Assembly (NCBI GenBank): GCA_963750965.1
Contig: CAVVSK010000011.1
Coordinates: 186,001-250,000, forward strand
Direction: 5' to 3'
From: CANKHA01 sp963750965
GTDB taxonomy: Bacteria; Pseudomonadota; Alphaproteobacteria; Rhizobiales; Xanthobacteraceae
DNA length: 64,000 nt
Shown: one piece after another, positions 48,692-58,795 of the stretch
How the letters are laid out: each line of letters opens with the position of its first letter
Position numbering within the stretch: the first letter of the stretch is position 1
Made by a program: the position numbers and the translations under genes
Notes under the pieces: model-generated
The model's input: only the letters and a program-made list of their open reading frames with translations
What the model was told of the DNA's origin: nothing
Database searches by the model: none

Positions 48692-49567
48692 TCAGAGCGC
48701 CTCGGCGCCGGAGATGATCTCGATCAGCTCCTTGGTGATCTGCGCCTGACGGGTGCGGTTGTATCTGAGCGTTTGCTTGCGGATCATTTCGCCGGCGTTG
48801 CGCGTGGCATTGTCCATCGCACTCATCTGCGCGCCGTAGAAGGAAGCGGCGTTCTCCAGGAGCGCGCGGTAGACTTGCACCGCGACGTAACGTGGCAGCA
48901 ACTCGGCGAGGATTTCCTCTTCGTCCGGCTCGTATTCATAGGCCGCGGTCGGACCGGCCTCGGCCGCCGCTGGAAACGCCGGCGGAATGATCTGCTGCGC
49001 GGTGGGGATCTGCGAGATCACCGACTTGAAGCGCGAATAAAACAGCGTCGCGACATCGAACTCGCCCCGCTCGAACAATTCGCGGACTTTCACGGCGATG
49101 CCGTCGGCATGTTCATAGCCAAGGGTGCGGACGCCGCGTAACTCGACGCGATCGATGATCTGCTGGCCAAATTGCCGGCGGAGCTGGTCATAGCCTTTGC
49201 GGCCGACCGTCAGGATCTTTACCTCTTTGCCCTGTGCGATCAGTCCATTGGCGTGTTCGCGCGCCAGCCGCACGATGGCGGAGTTGAAAGCACCGGCAAG
49301 GCCGCGCTCGCCGGTCGCGACGACGAGGAGATGCACCTGGTCGCGCTCGGTGCCCGCCAATAATTTCGGAGCGGCATCGGTGCCCGCTACCGCCGCGGCG
49401 ATGTTGCGCAATACCTTGTCCATGCGCTCGGCGAAGGGCCGTGCCGCTTCGGCAGCGACCTGCGCGCGGCGTAGCTTTGACGCCGCGACCATCTGCATGG
49501 CCTTGGTGATCTTTTGCGTCGCCTTGGTGGAGGCGATGCGATTGCGGAGGTCTTTGAGACTGGGCAT
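48692..49567 (-). CDS. atpG: F1 ATP synthase gamma subunit
   Basis: The 291-residue rotor shaft. N-terminal helix MPSLKDLRNRIASTKATQKITKAMQMVAASK and C-terminal helix MSAMDNATRNAGEMIRKQTLRYNRTRQAQITKEL form the coiled coil inside the alpha/beta ring. It also has an alphaproteobacterial acidic insertion (YEYEPDEEEI). It starts 14 bp after atpA. Confidence 0.97.
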   Translation of the reverse strand: MPSLKDLRNRIASTKATQKITKAMQMVAASKLRRAQVAAEAARPFAERMDKVLRNIAAAVAGTDAAPKLLAGTERDQVHLLVVATGERGLAGAFNSAIVRLAREHANGLIAQGKEVKILTVGRKGYDQLRRQFGQQIIDRVELRGVRTLGYEHADGIAVKVRELFERGEFDVATLFYSRFKSVISQIPTAQQIIPPAFPAAAEAGPTAAYEYEPDEEEILAELLPRYVAVQVYRALLENAASFYGAQMSAMDNATRNAGEMIRKQTLRYNRTRQAQITKELIEIISGAEAL

Positions 49568-49581
49568 TGCCGTCCGTCGTC

Positions 49582-51110
<1,529 letters not shown>

Positions 51111-51111
<1 letters not shown>

Positions 51112-51671
51112 CAGCCTGTCTCTTTCATCGCATGCTTGATCGCGTTGAGTTTGGTCTTCAGCGAAGTATCGACCATGCGGCTTCCGAGCTTCACGATAAG
51201 CCCGCCGATGATCGAAGGATCGACTTTGACGTCGAGATCGACGTCCTTGCCAGTCACGTTCTTGAGCGCGTTTTTCAGCGCGCCGAGATGCTTGTCATCG
51301 AGCTTTGCGGCCACCGTCACCTCGGCAGTGACCTCGCCCTTGTGGCGGGCGACCAGCAGCCGGAAGGATTTGATAATCGCCCCGATGCTGAACAGCCGGC
51401 GGTTGGAAGCTACCAGCCGAAGGAAGTTCGCGGCCAGCCCCCCGATATTGGCGCTCGCGAGCACCGCGGTCAGTGCCTTGGTCTGCTCATCCGCGCCGAA
51501 AACCGGGCTGCGGACCAGACGCGCGAGTTCCGGATTCTCATCGACCAGCGTGGCGAAACGGTCGAGATCGGACTTCACCGCGTCCACGTTCTTCTGCTCG
51601 AGCGCAAGCTCGAACAGGGCGGTGGCATAGCGGCCCGCTACCCCGGAAACGATGGATTTTTGGCCTGCCAT
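51111..51671 (-). CDS. atpH: F1 ATP synthase delta subunit
   Basis: A 186-residue stator subunit. GVAGRYATALFELALEQKNVD starts the N-terminal helical domain and VDPSIIGGLIVKLGSRMVDTSLKTKL is the C-terminal signature. The ATG at 51671 is the family start; the frame continues 58 codons upstream without homology. It is first in the atpHAGDC operon, whose promoter must lie in 51672-51904. Confidence 0.96.
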
Positions 51672-51904
51672 AAAAACCCTTGATTGCACAATCCGAAAGG
51701 TCAGCGACGTCCGACATCGGGCGTCGCAAACTATTGGAATCCAAGAGGGAATTCCGACGTCGCAGGTTTCGCGGACAAGGGCCGGAAAATCTCGCGAAAT
51801 CGCGGTTTTGCTAACATAGGGGGCGCGGCGGCGCAACATAGCCATGGGTCTCGAACACCGCAGAAAATGCGGGCTCGCGCGGACGTGCCGGTCCGGCGCA
51901 GTGT

Positions 51905-53086
51905 TCAGGACGGCTCAGCGGCCGTCTGCGGCGATCCGAGCGGCATGCTGAAGGTGAAGCAGGTCAGTTCCGGGGTGGAGGTGACGTCTATCCTGCCGCC
52001 ATGGGCGCGGGCGATCTCCGAGGAGATGTAGAGCCCGAGCCCGAGCCCCTGCTGGCTCGGCCTTAACTCGCCGCGCGAAAATGGGAAGAAGAGCCGCTCC
52101 ATCGCTTCCGGGAGGATCGGGCTACCTTGGTTGCAGACCGCGATCTCCAGACGGTCCGTCGCGGTGGCTTTGACCGAGACCGGCATGCCCTTGGCGCCGT
52201 GTGTCAGGGCGTTGCCGAGCAGGTTGGACAAAAGCTGCGCGATACGGACGTGATCGGCCACCACCGGCTTGTCGAGGTCGAACTCGGTGTCGATCCGCAC
52301 CTCCGGATGGGTGCTCTGCAATTCATCGACCACCTGCTGAAAGGTCGGCTCCAGCGGCATCTGCACCGGATTCAGCACGATGCCACCGCCCAAGCGTCCG
52401 CGGGTGAAGTCCATGACATTGTCGATCAGGCTGGACATCCGCAGCACGCTTCTCTGCATCATCGTAAAGATGGAAACGTTCGCGGTATCGGCCTTCTTCT
52501 CCAGCAGGCGGATGCCCGCCGAGATCGAAGCGAGCGGGTTGCGCAGGTCGTGGCCGAGGACGGCGATGAACTGCTCGCGCAGTTCGGCTTCCTCACGCTG
52601 CGAGGTCAGAGCCGTGTCGGAGCGCAGCCACTCGGCTACGACCTCCGCCACCCGGGTTTCCAGCGCGGTATTCAGTTTTCGCAATTCGTCGCGCGCCTGC
52701 AGCAGCTCGCGCTCGTAGCGGCGGCGGTCGGTCGCGTTGAATACCGTGAGCCGGATGAATAGCGGAACCCCGGCGGCGTCTCGGCGCTCGGCTGCATTGA
52801 CCAGGACCGGCATCCGCTCGCCGTCCTTTTTCACGAGCTCGAGCGCAACCTCGTTGAAATACCCCTGCATCCGCAGCAGCGGCGCGAAGTGGGTCTCGTA
52901 ATAGATGCGCCCCGCGACATTGAGCAGATCGTGGAATCGCTTTCCCGCCAGCTCGTCCGGCGCGTAACCGGTCCACTGCGAGAACGTCTTGTTGGCCTTG
53001 AAGATTACGCCGCTGGATCGCAGCGACAGGTAACCGCAGGGCGCGTTCTCGTAGAGGTCCTCGAAATCTTCGGTTTCGTCAGACAA
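51905..53086 (-). CDS. PAS-domain sensor histidine kinase
   Basis: A 393-residue soluble kinase. An N-terminal PAS domain (LYENAPCGYLSLRSSGVIFKANKTFSQWTG, about 10-115) is followed by a coiled coil (about 120-170). The HisKA domain has His 179 in VLGHDLRNPLASISAGIRLLE, and the ATPase has LLSNLLGNALTHG, QGLGLGLYISSEIARAHGG. No membrane segment or receiver domain is present. The ATG at 53086 overlaps the RsbQ-like gene by 8 bp, so the pair is co-translated. No response regulator is adjacent. The PAS domain is a candidate binding site for whatever the hydrolase makes. Confidence 0.9.
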   Translation of the reverse strand: MSDETEDFEDLYENAPCGYLSLRSSGVIFKANKTFSQWTGYAPDELAGKRFHDLLNVAGRIYYETHFAPLLRMQGYFNEVALELVKKDGERMPVLVNAAERRDAAGVPLFIRLTVFNATDRRRYERELLQARDELRKLNTALETRVAEVVAEWLRSDTALTSQREEAELREQFIAVLGHDLRNPLASISAGIRLLEKKADTANVSIFTMMQRSVLRMSSLIDNVMDFTRGRLGGGIVLNPVQMPLEPTFQQVVDELQSTHPEVRIDTEFDLDKPVVADHVRIAQLLSNLLGNALTHGAKGMPVSVKATATDRLEIAVCNQGSPILPEAMERLFFPFSRGELRPSQQGLGLGLYISSEIARAHGGRIDVTSTPELTCFTFSMPLGSPQTAAEPS

Positions 53087-53879
53087 AAGCGTCGATCGCC
53101 TCGATCACCTCTTGCGGCGAACTGAGGTTCGGACAATGTCCCGTCGCCTTGAGGTACACGATGTTGCTGTTCGGCATATTGCGGTGGACATAGTCACCCA
53201 CCTCCCGGGGGGCAATGATGTCGTCGCTGCATTGGAGCACGAGCGTGCGCGTCTGCACCTTCGGCAGGTCGGCGCGATTGTCCGAGGTGAAAGTGACGCG
53301 GGCAAAGGCCTTGGCAATCTCCGGGTCGGTGCGGCAGAAACTGTTGGTCAGTTCCTCGCCGAGTTCCGGGCGGTCGGGATTGCCCATGATCGCTGGCGCC
53401 ATCGCCGCGGACCAGCCCATGTGATTGTCGGACAGGAAATCCAGCAGCTCCTCGATCTGGGCTTGCTTGAAGCCGCCGACATATCCTTCGTCGTCGATAT
53501 AGCGCGGCGACGGCCCCACCATGACGAGGCTCTCGAAGATCTCCGGCGCCTGCTGCGCGGCGAGCGCGCCGATCATCGCGCTGACCGAATGGCCGACGAA
53601 AATCGCGTTTTTCAGGCCCAGTTCCCGGCAGATTTCCACGAGGTCAGCGGCATAACCCGACAGCGTCGCGTATTTCGCCGGATCATAGGCGGCTAGATCG
53701 GACCGCCCGGCACCGACATGGTCGAACAGCACCGTCTTGAACCGGCTTTCGAAGGCCGGTGCCACGAACCGCCACATATTCTGATCGCAGCCGAAGCCGT
53801 GCGCGAACACCATGGCCCGGTCGCCCTGGCCTTTGACCTGCACATTGTTTCGTTGGATTGCCGACACCGGACCTCGCAC
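53079..53879 (-). CDS. RsbQ-like alpha/beta hydrolase
   Basis: A 266-residue hydrolase of the RsbQ/D14 type. It has MVFAHGFGCDQNMWRFVAPAF and LFDHVGAGRSDLAAYDPAKY, nucleophile Ser 98 in FVGHSVSAMIGAL, Asp at about 219-220 in LQCSDDIIAP and His 248 in ATGHCPNLS. Positions match Bacillus RsbQ (96, 219, 247) closely. In Bacillus, RsbQ works with the PAS phosphatase RsbP in energy-stress signalling; plant relatives sense strigolactone and karrikin. Here the partner encoded next is a PAS histidine kinase. The start is a GTG at 53879; others a few codons in are possible. Confidence 0.92.
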   Translation of the reverse strand: MRGPVSAIQRNNVQVKGQGDRAMVFAHGFGCDQNMWRFVAPAFESRFKTVLFDHVGAGRSDLAAYDPAKYATLSGYAADLVEICRELGLKNAIFVGHSVSAMIGALAAQQAPEIFESLVMVGPSPRYIDDEGYVGGFKQAQIEELLDFLSDNHMGWSAAMAPAIMGNPDRPELGEELTNSFCRTDPEIAKAFARVTFTSDNRADLPKVQTRTLVLQCSDDIIAPREVGDYVHRNMPNSNIVYLKATGHCPNLSSPQEVIEAIDAFV

Positions 53880-54072
53880 TTTGCGTTAGTTATCATAGCA
53901 AGCCTCGCGGGGGCGCCGTCGTCACCGCATTCCTCGCCGGGTACCCGTTGCATGTGGTGTCGCGACCCATGCGCCGCCAATCCCGACGGCCTCGCCCGGC
54001 CGCATGGCTGACCCGCCGCCCGCAGGGCCGCCTTCGCATCGACAAACCGCTGCCGTTAAGCGATGAAACGGC

Positions 54073-54837
54073 ATGAGCCTGCCGGATATCATCCCTTGGC
54101 TGCCGATCATTCTCGCCTGCGCCATTGCACTCCTCTTGTCAGGGCTGGTGAAGGGCATTCTCAGCCTCGGCTTGCCTCTCGTCGGCATGCCGCTCTTGAC
54201 GCTGGTGGTCGACGTGACGACCGCCGTCGCCATCCTGATGATTCCGCTGGTGCTGAGCAATTTGATCCAGGCGATTGAAGGCCGCGGCACACTCGCGATG
54301 CTCAAGCGCTTCTGGCCGCTGATCATTTGCCTGATCGGCGGCACTTTTATCGGCACCGCGCTGTTTGCCGCGCTCGACCGCCAGGTATTGCTGCTCACGG
54401 TCGGCGTGCTGGCGATCGTGCTGTCCACCTTCTCGATCCTGCAGCCGCATGTGACGATCTCACACCGTCTCGAGCCTTGGCTCGGCCCGCCGATCGGATT
54501 TGTCTCGGGCGTGATCGGCGGCATGTCCACTTTGTTCGGGCCGCTGCTCGCGGTCTATGTGGTTGGGTTGAAGCTGCCGCGTGACGATTTCGTCAAGGCG
54601 ATTTCATTGCTCTATCTGATCGCAGCACTATGCCTCACGCTCGGCGGCACCGCGCAGGGCACCGCGGGCGCGAAAGAGCTCACGTGGTCGGCCGTCGGCA
54701 TGATCCCGGTTTATGCCGGCATGCTGATCGGCCAGCGCGTGCGGCGCTATATCAATCCCGACCAGTTCCGCATCCTGGTGCTGGGCGTGGTGTGGCTCAC
54801 CGGCGCCAACCTTATAAGAATGGGCCTGGGATACTGA
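54073..54837 (+). CDS. sulfite exporter TauE/SafE family permease
   Basis: A 254-residue membrane protein with about eight hydrophobic segments and two TauE repeats (LLSGLVKGILSLGLPLVGMPLL and GPPIGFVSGVIGGMSTLFGPLLAVYVVGL). The family moves small organic or sulfur anions, but substrates are mostly unknown. It precedes sugE by 15 bp and may share its transcript. Confidence 0.88.
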   Translation: MSLPDIIPWLPIILACAIALLLSGLVKGILSLGLPLVGMPLLTLVVDVTTAVAILMIPLVLSNLIQAIEGRGTLAMLKRFWPLIICLIGGTFIGTALFAALDRQVLLLTVGVLAIVLSTFSILQPHVTISHRLEPWLGPPIGFVSGVIGGMSTLFGPLLAVYVVGLKLPRDDFVKAISLLYLIAALCLTLGGTAQGTAGAKELTWSAVGMIPVYAGMLIGQRVRRYINPDQFRILVLGVVWLTGANLIRMGLGY

Positions 54838-54852
54838 TTATCGGAGGTGCGC

Positions 54853-55167
54853 ATGGCTTGGCTTTACCTGTTGGTCGCAGGCCTTCTCGAGGTCGGCTGG
54901 GCGATCGGACTTAAATATACCGAAGGCTTCTCGCGGCTCTGGCCGTCGTTTGCGACCATTGCGGCGATGATTCTCAGTCTCGGCTTTCTCGGGCTGGCGC
55001 TGAAAACGCTGCCGGTCGGCACCGCCTATGCGATCTGGACCGGCGTCGGCGCGGTCGGCACGGCAATACTCGGCATCTATCTGTTCGCGGAGCCTGCCAA
55101 CGCCATGCGCCTCGCCTGCATCGGGCTGATCGTGTCCGGTATCGTCGGGCTGAAACTCGCCACCTGA
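54853..55167 (+). CDS. sugE: SMR-family exporter SugE/Gdx (guanidinium type)
   Basis: A 104-residue four-helix protein: AWLYLLVAGLLEVGWAIGLKY with the essential Glu 13, then LGFLGLALKTLPVGTAYAIWTGVGAVGTAILG. The KTLPVGTAYAIWTGVG segment and the WAIGLK pattern fit the Gdx subgroup that exports guanidinium, rather than the broad drug exporters. ATG at 54853 follows GGAGG by 5 bases. I saw no obvious guanidine riboswitch upstream, since TauE is directly ahead. Confidence 0.9.
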   Translation: MAWLYLLVAGLLEVGWAIGLKYTEGFSRLWPSFATIAAMILSLGFLGLALKTLPVGTAYAIWTGVGAVGTAILGIYLFAEPANAMRLACIGLIVSGIVGLKLAT

Positions 55168-55179
55168 CCGGCGGGGAGA

Positions 55180-56151
55180 TCACTGCTCCAACTTGATGTT
55201 GTTCTCGCGGATGATGCGCTCCCATTTTGCCGCGTCGGATTTCACCAGGGCCGCGAATTCCGGAGCGGTCATGATCGCGGGATCAACGAAATTGGCTTCC
55301 AGCCGCCGTTTGAGATCGGGATCCTCCTGCATCGTGCGCAGATAGCCGTTGAGCTGATCGACGATCGCTTGCGGCGTGCCACGCGGCGCAAACAGCGCGA
55401 ACCAGGTGCCGGTTTCGAAGCCCGCGAATCCTTGCTCGGCAAAAGTGGGCGTATCCGGTAGATAGGACGCGCGCTGGGCGGTGGCCGCGCCGAGCACGCG
55501 CAGCTTGCCCTGGCGGACGAATTCGATATGCGGACCCATCGAGACGAAAGTTGCGTGCACATCGCCGCCGAGCACCGCCTGCACCGCCGGGCCGGTGCCG
55601 CGGAACGGCACCATGACCAATTTCAATCCCGCGCGGCGGGCGAATTCATGCGCGGCGAGATCCGGCGTCGTGCCGGCGCCGGCCGAGGCATAGCTGATCT
55701 TGTCCGGATTAGCTTTGGTATAGGCAATAAACTCTGCCAGCGATTTCGCCGGCACATTGCTGTTCATCACCAGGAAAAGCGGCACGGTGCCGAGGACGCC
55801 GACCGGCGTCAGATCCTTCAGCGGATCATAGGGCATCGCCGGAAACAGATAAGGATTGATGACGATGTTGCCGGTATTGGCGACCCCGAGCGTGTAGCCG
55901 TCCGGGTCCGACTTCGCGAGCGCATCCATGGCGATATTTCCGCTGGCGCCTGCGCGGTTGTCGATCACCACCGTCTGGCCGGTCTTGGCGGTGATGTGCT
56001 GGCCGAGAATGCGCGCCGACAGGTCGGTGACGCCGCCCGGTGAAGTCGAGACAATGATCTTGATCGGCTTGGAGGGATAGGTCTGTGCCGCCACCGCCTG
56101 CGCCCCAAGCACCGCGAAAGCTGCAAGCGAGAGCGCACGGAAAATTCTCAT
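55180..56151 (-). CDS. Bug family tripartite tricarboxylate transporter substrate-binding protein
   Basis: A 323-residue periplasmic protein with signal peptide MRIFRALSLAAFAVLGAQAVAAQ. The Bug motifs are YPSKPIKIIVSTSPGGVTDLSARIL, VVIDNRAGASGNIAMDALAKSDPDGYTL and KISYASAGAGTTPDLAAHEF. No TctA or TctB membrane genes are near, so it is an orphan binding protein, as is common. The ligand is unknown. Confidence 0.92.
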   Translation of the reverse strand: MRIFRALSLAAFAVLGAQAVAAQTYPSKPIKIIVSTSPGGVTDLSARILGQHITAKTGQTVVIDNRAGASGNIAMDALAKSDPDGYTLGVANTGNIVINPYLFPAMPYDPLKDLTPVGVLGTVPLFLVMNSNVPAKSLAEFIAYTKANPDKISYASAGAGTTPDLAAHEFARRAGLKLVMVPFRGTGPAVQAVLGGDVHATFVSMGPHIEFVRQGKLRVLGAATAQRASYLPDTPTFAEQGFAGFETGTWFALFAPRGTPQAIVDQLNGYLRTMQEDPDLKRRLEANFVDPAIMTAPEFAALVKSDAAKWERIIRENNIKLEQ

Positions 56152-56224
56152 GAGCTTCCTCCGATGTTCTTTTGTCTGCGAGTATTGCCGGAAGTTTGCG
56201 GGCTCACAAGAAGTGCTCTTTCTT

Positions 56225-56336
56225 TCCCTCTCCCGTGGGAGAGGGCGGCGAGCGAAGCAAGCCGGGTGAGGGCGTACGGACTAACTTAGGCCCGAACCCC
56301 CTCACCCCAACCCTCTCCCCGCTGGGGAGAGGGAGC
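56225..56336. repeat. dispersed palindromic element upstream of priA's end
   Basis: Contains CCCTCTCCC-gt-GGGAGAGGG, then CCGGGTGAGGG, and on the other side CCCTCACCCCAACCCTCTCCCC-type sequence with GCTGGGGAGAGGG, forming nested inverted repeats. It is the familiar CCCTCTCC/GTGAGGG intergenic repeat of rhizobial genomes. It separates the Bug gene from priA. Confidence 0.7.
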
Positions 56337-56353
56337 GAGATGCAGTGCGTCCC

Positions 56354-58525
56354 TCACAAAAAGCTCTGTGGGTCGACGTCCACTTCCAGCTTGATATTGC
56401 CTTTGGGCTTGGGCGAGGCAGCGAGCCAGTCGCGCAGATAGCCGGAAAGATCAAAGCCGCGCGACGATTTCACCAAGAGCCGGAACCGGTAGCGCCCGCG
56501 CACCACCGAGAGTGGCGCTTCCGCCGGACCGAGCACGCGCGCCGCTTCCTCCCGTGGCGCGGCCATCGCCAGCTTACGCGCAAAACTTTCCGCCGCATGC
56601 TTGTCGCCGCCGGAGACGATCAGGCTCGCCAGCCGGCCGAAGGGCGGATAGCCGTCGCGCTCGCGCGCGGCGATTTCCGCGTCATAGAAGGCGGCGCGGT
56701 CGCCGGAAATCAGCGCCCGCATCACCGGATGTTCCGGCTGATGCGTCTGCACCAGGCCGTGACCCTGCCCTGCCTCGCGCCCGGCGCGACCCATCACCTG
56801 ATGCAGCAGTTGGAAGGTGCGCTCGGAGGCGCGCGGATCGCCGTTGCCCAGCCCAAGATCGGCATCGACGATGCCGACCAGATTGAGTTTGGGAAAGTGG
56901 TGGCCTTTGGCCACCAGCTGCGTGCCGATGATGATATCAAATTTGCCCTCGGCCACCTCGTCGAGCTCCTGCCGCAGGCGCTCCACCGATTCAACGAGAT
57001 CGCTGGAGAGCACGAGCACCCGGCGGCCAGGAAACAGCTCCGCCACTTCCTCACCCAGCCGCTCCACGCCGGGGCCGACCGCCGCGAAACTGTCCTTGGC
57101 CTGGCATTTCGGGCACTCGCTCGGCGGCGGCAGCGAATAGCCGCAATGGTGGCACACAAGCCGGCGCCGGAAACGATGATCAACCAGCCAGGCGTCGCAG
57201 TTCGGGCACTGCAGGCGAAATCCGCAGGCGCGGCAGAGCGTGAGCGGCGCGTAACCGCGCCGGTTTAGAAACAACAGCGCCTGTTCGCCGCGCTCGACCG
57301 CGATCTTCACCGCCTCTGCCAGCCGCGGCGCGATGAAACGTCCACGCGCGGGGCCTTCGCGTTTTAAATCGATCGCCTCGATAGCAGGCAGATGCTGACC
57401 GCCAAAGCGCTCCGGCAATTGCAACCGTTTGTAGCGGCCGCGCCGGGCGTTGACTTCCGTTTCCACCGACGGCGTTGCGGAAGCGAGCACGATCGGAATC
57501 TGCGCCAGGCTGCCGCGCACCACCGCCATGTCGCGGGCATGATAATGCGCGCCATCCTCCTGCTTATAGGCGGGGTCGTGCTCCTCATCGACAATGATCA
57601 GGCCAAGATCGGCATAAGGCAGAAACAATGCCGAGCGCGCGCCGATCACAACCTTCACCTCGCCCGCCGCAACGCCAGCCCAGGTGCGCGCGCGCTTGCG
57701 CGGCGAGAGCTGCGAATGCCATTCCGCCGGCGGGGTGCCAAAGCGTGCGGCGAACCGGTCGAGCGCCTGCGCGGTGAGTGCAATCTCCGGCATCAGCACC
57801 AGCGTCTGCTTTCCGCGCCGGAGATTTTCCGCGATCGCCTCGTAATAGACTTCGGTCTTACCCGATCCGGTGACGCCGTCGATTAGGGTGGCGGAGAATC
57901 CGCCGCCGCGCACGCTCTCGCGCAGCGATGCCGCGGCCTGTTCCTGCGCGGTGGTGAAATCCGGCTGCGCGAAATCCGGATCGGGCTGTTCCGCCACCGG
58001 CTGCGGCGGCAGCACGACTGTTTCCAGCGTTTCCTCGTCGATCAACCCGTCGATCACGCCGGAGCTGACGCCGGCTTCCTGCGCCGCTTCGCCCTTGCTG
58101 CGGACAACGCCGTCCTGCATCAGTCGGAGCACGCGGGCACGCGCCGGAGTCATGCGCGCCGGCGGCGGGCCAGCAAGCCGCACGCCAATGCGTTCGCGCT
58201 CCGAAGGAAGATGCTCGCCCATGCGCAACGTCATGCGCAGCACCATGCCGCGCGAGGCGAGCGTGTATTTGGAAACCCAGTCGACGAAGCTGCGCAATTC
58301 CGGCTTTAGCGGCGGGATGTCGAGCTTTTCCTCAATGTCCTTTAGCCGGTTATCGAGGCCGGGCCGCGCCGTGCCCTCGCCCCAGACCACGCCGGTATAA
58401 TCGGTCGCGCCAAGCGGCACCGAGACAAGATCCCCCGGGGCAAGCTCCACGCCTTCCGGCACCCGATAGGAATAAGCCTTATCAAGCGCCACCGGCACCA
58501 AAACATCGACAATTCGCGTTGCCAT
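56354..58525 (-). CDS. priA: primosomal protein N' (replication restart helicase PriA)
   Basis: A 723-residue 3'-to-5' helicase that reloads the replisome at stalled forks. The N-terminal DNA-binding domain (VLVPVALDKAYSYRVPEGVEL) is followed by Walker A IDGVTGSGKTEVYYEAI, DEEH box IIVDEEHDPAYKQEDG and the zinc region. That region has all eight cysteines (CRACGFRLQCPNCDAW, CHHCGYS, CPKCQ). Motif GRAGREAGQGHGLVQT is intact. It is back to back with xerC, an arrangement conserved in the group. Confidence 0.96.
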   Translation of the reverse strand: MATRIVDVLVPVALDKAYSYRVPEGVELAPGDLVSVPLGATDYTGVVWGEGTARPGLDNRLKDIEEKLDIPPLKPELRSFVDWVSKYTLASRGMVLRMTLRMGEHLPSERERIGVRLAGPPPARMTPARARVLRLMQDGVVRSKGEAAQEAGVSSGVIDGLIDEETLETVVLPPQPVAEQPDPDFAQPDFTTAQEQAAASLRESVRGGGFSATLIDGVTGSGKTEVYYEAIAENLRRGKQTLVLMPEIALTAQALDRFAARFGTPPAEWHSQLSPRKRARTWAGVAAGEVKVVIGARSALFLPYADLGLIIVDEEHDPAYKQEDGAHYHARDMAVVRGSLAQIPIVLASATPSVETEVNARRGRYKRLQLPERFGGQHLPAIEAIDLKREGPARGRFIAPRLAEAVKIAVERGEQALLFLNRRGYAPLTLCRACGFRLQCPNCDAWLVDHRFRRRLVCHHCGYSLPPPSECPKCQAKDSFAAVGPGVERLGEEVAELFPGRRVLVLSSDLVESVERLRQELDEVAEGKFDIIIGTQLVAKGHHFPKLNLVGIVDADLGLGNGDPRASERTFQLLHQVMGRAGREAGQGHGLVQTHQPEHPVMRALISGDRAAFYDAEIAARERDGYPPFGRLASLIVSGGDKHAAESFARKLAMAAPREEAARVLGPAEAPLSVVRGRYRFRLLVKSSRGFDLSGYLRDWLAASPKPKGNIKLEVDVDPQSFL

Positions 58526-58672
58526 GGCCTATGGGTGGCCGATTCCTCCCGGTTAAGGAAGAGTGAAGGAAGCCGGGCGTATTGTAATCTCCGACCGAGC
58601 GGGGCGGGGCGTAGGGACCCCAATTCTTCTGCCACCACAGGGGCCTTCCTCGTTTCTCTCGGTCACCACCCA

Positions 58673-58720
58673 GCCCGCGATCAGCAAAAGTGGGCACCGG
58701 TTTTGCGCCCGATCGCGGGC
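58673..58720. repeat. palindromic repeat unit related to the one at 41443-41494
   Basis: Inverted repeat GCCCGCGATC/GATCGCGGGC around GCAAAAGTGGGCACCGGTTTTGCG. Read on the other strand, the core is nearly the same as unit two between rsfS and rlmH. It lies in the 270-bp divergent gap between priA and xerC, in which I see no gene. Confidence 0.72.
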
Positions 58721-58795
58721 CAATTTTAAAGTAGCGCATAATCTTATCGGCGAACCGGGTTCCACTTCGCCGGATCATGCGCGGACAGGCAGGCG

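Noticed and set aside
51672..51904. atp operon promoter at about 51810 (TATGTT)
   Set aside because: A -10-like hexamer is present, but no -35 box at proper distance could be placed, so no promoter is annotated.
56172..56441. 89-codon open frame before priA's end
   Set aside because: It lies in a dispersed CCCTCTCC/GTGAGGG repeat and encodes only repeat sequence.
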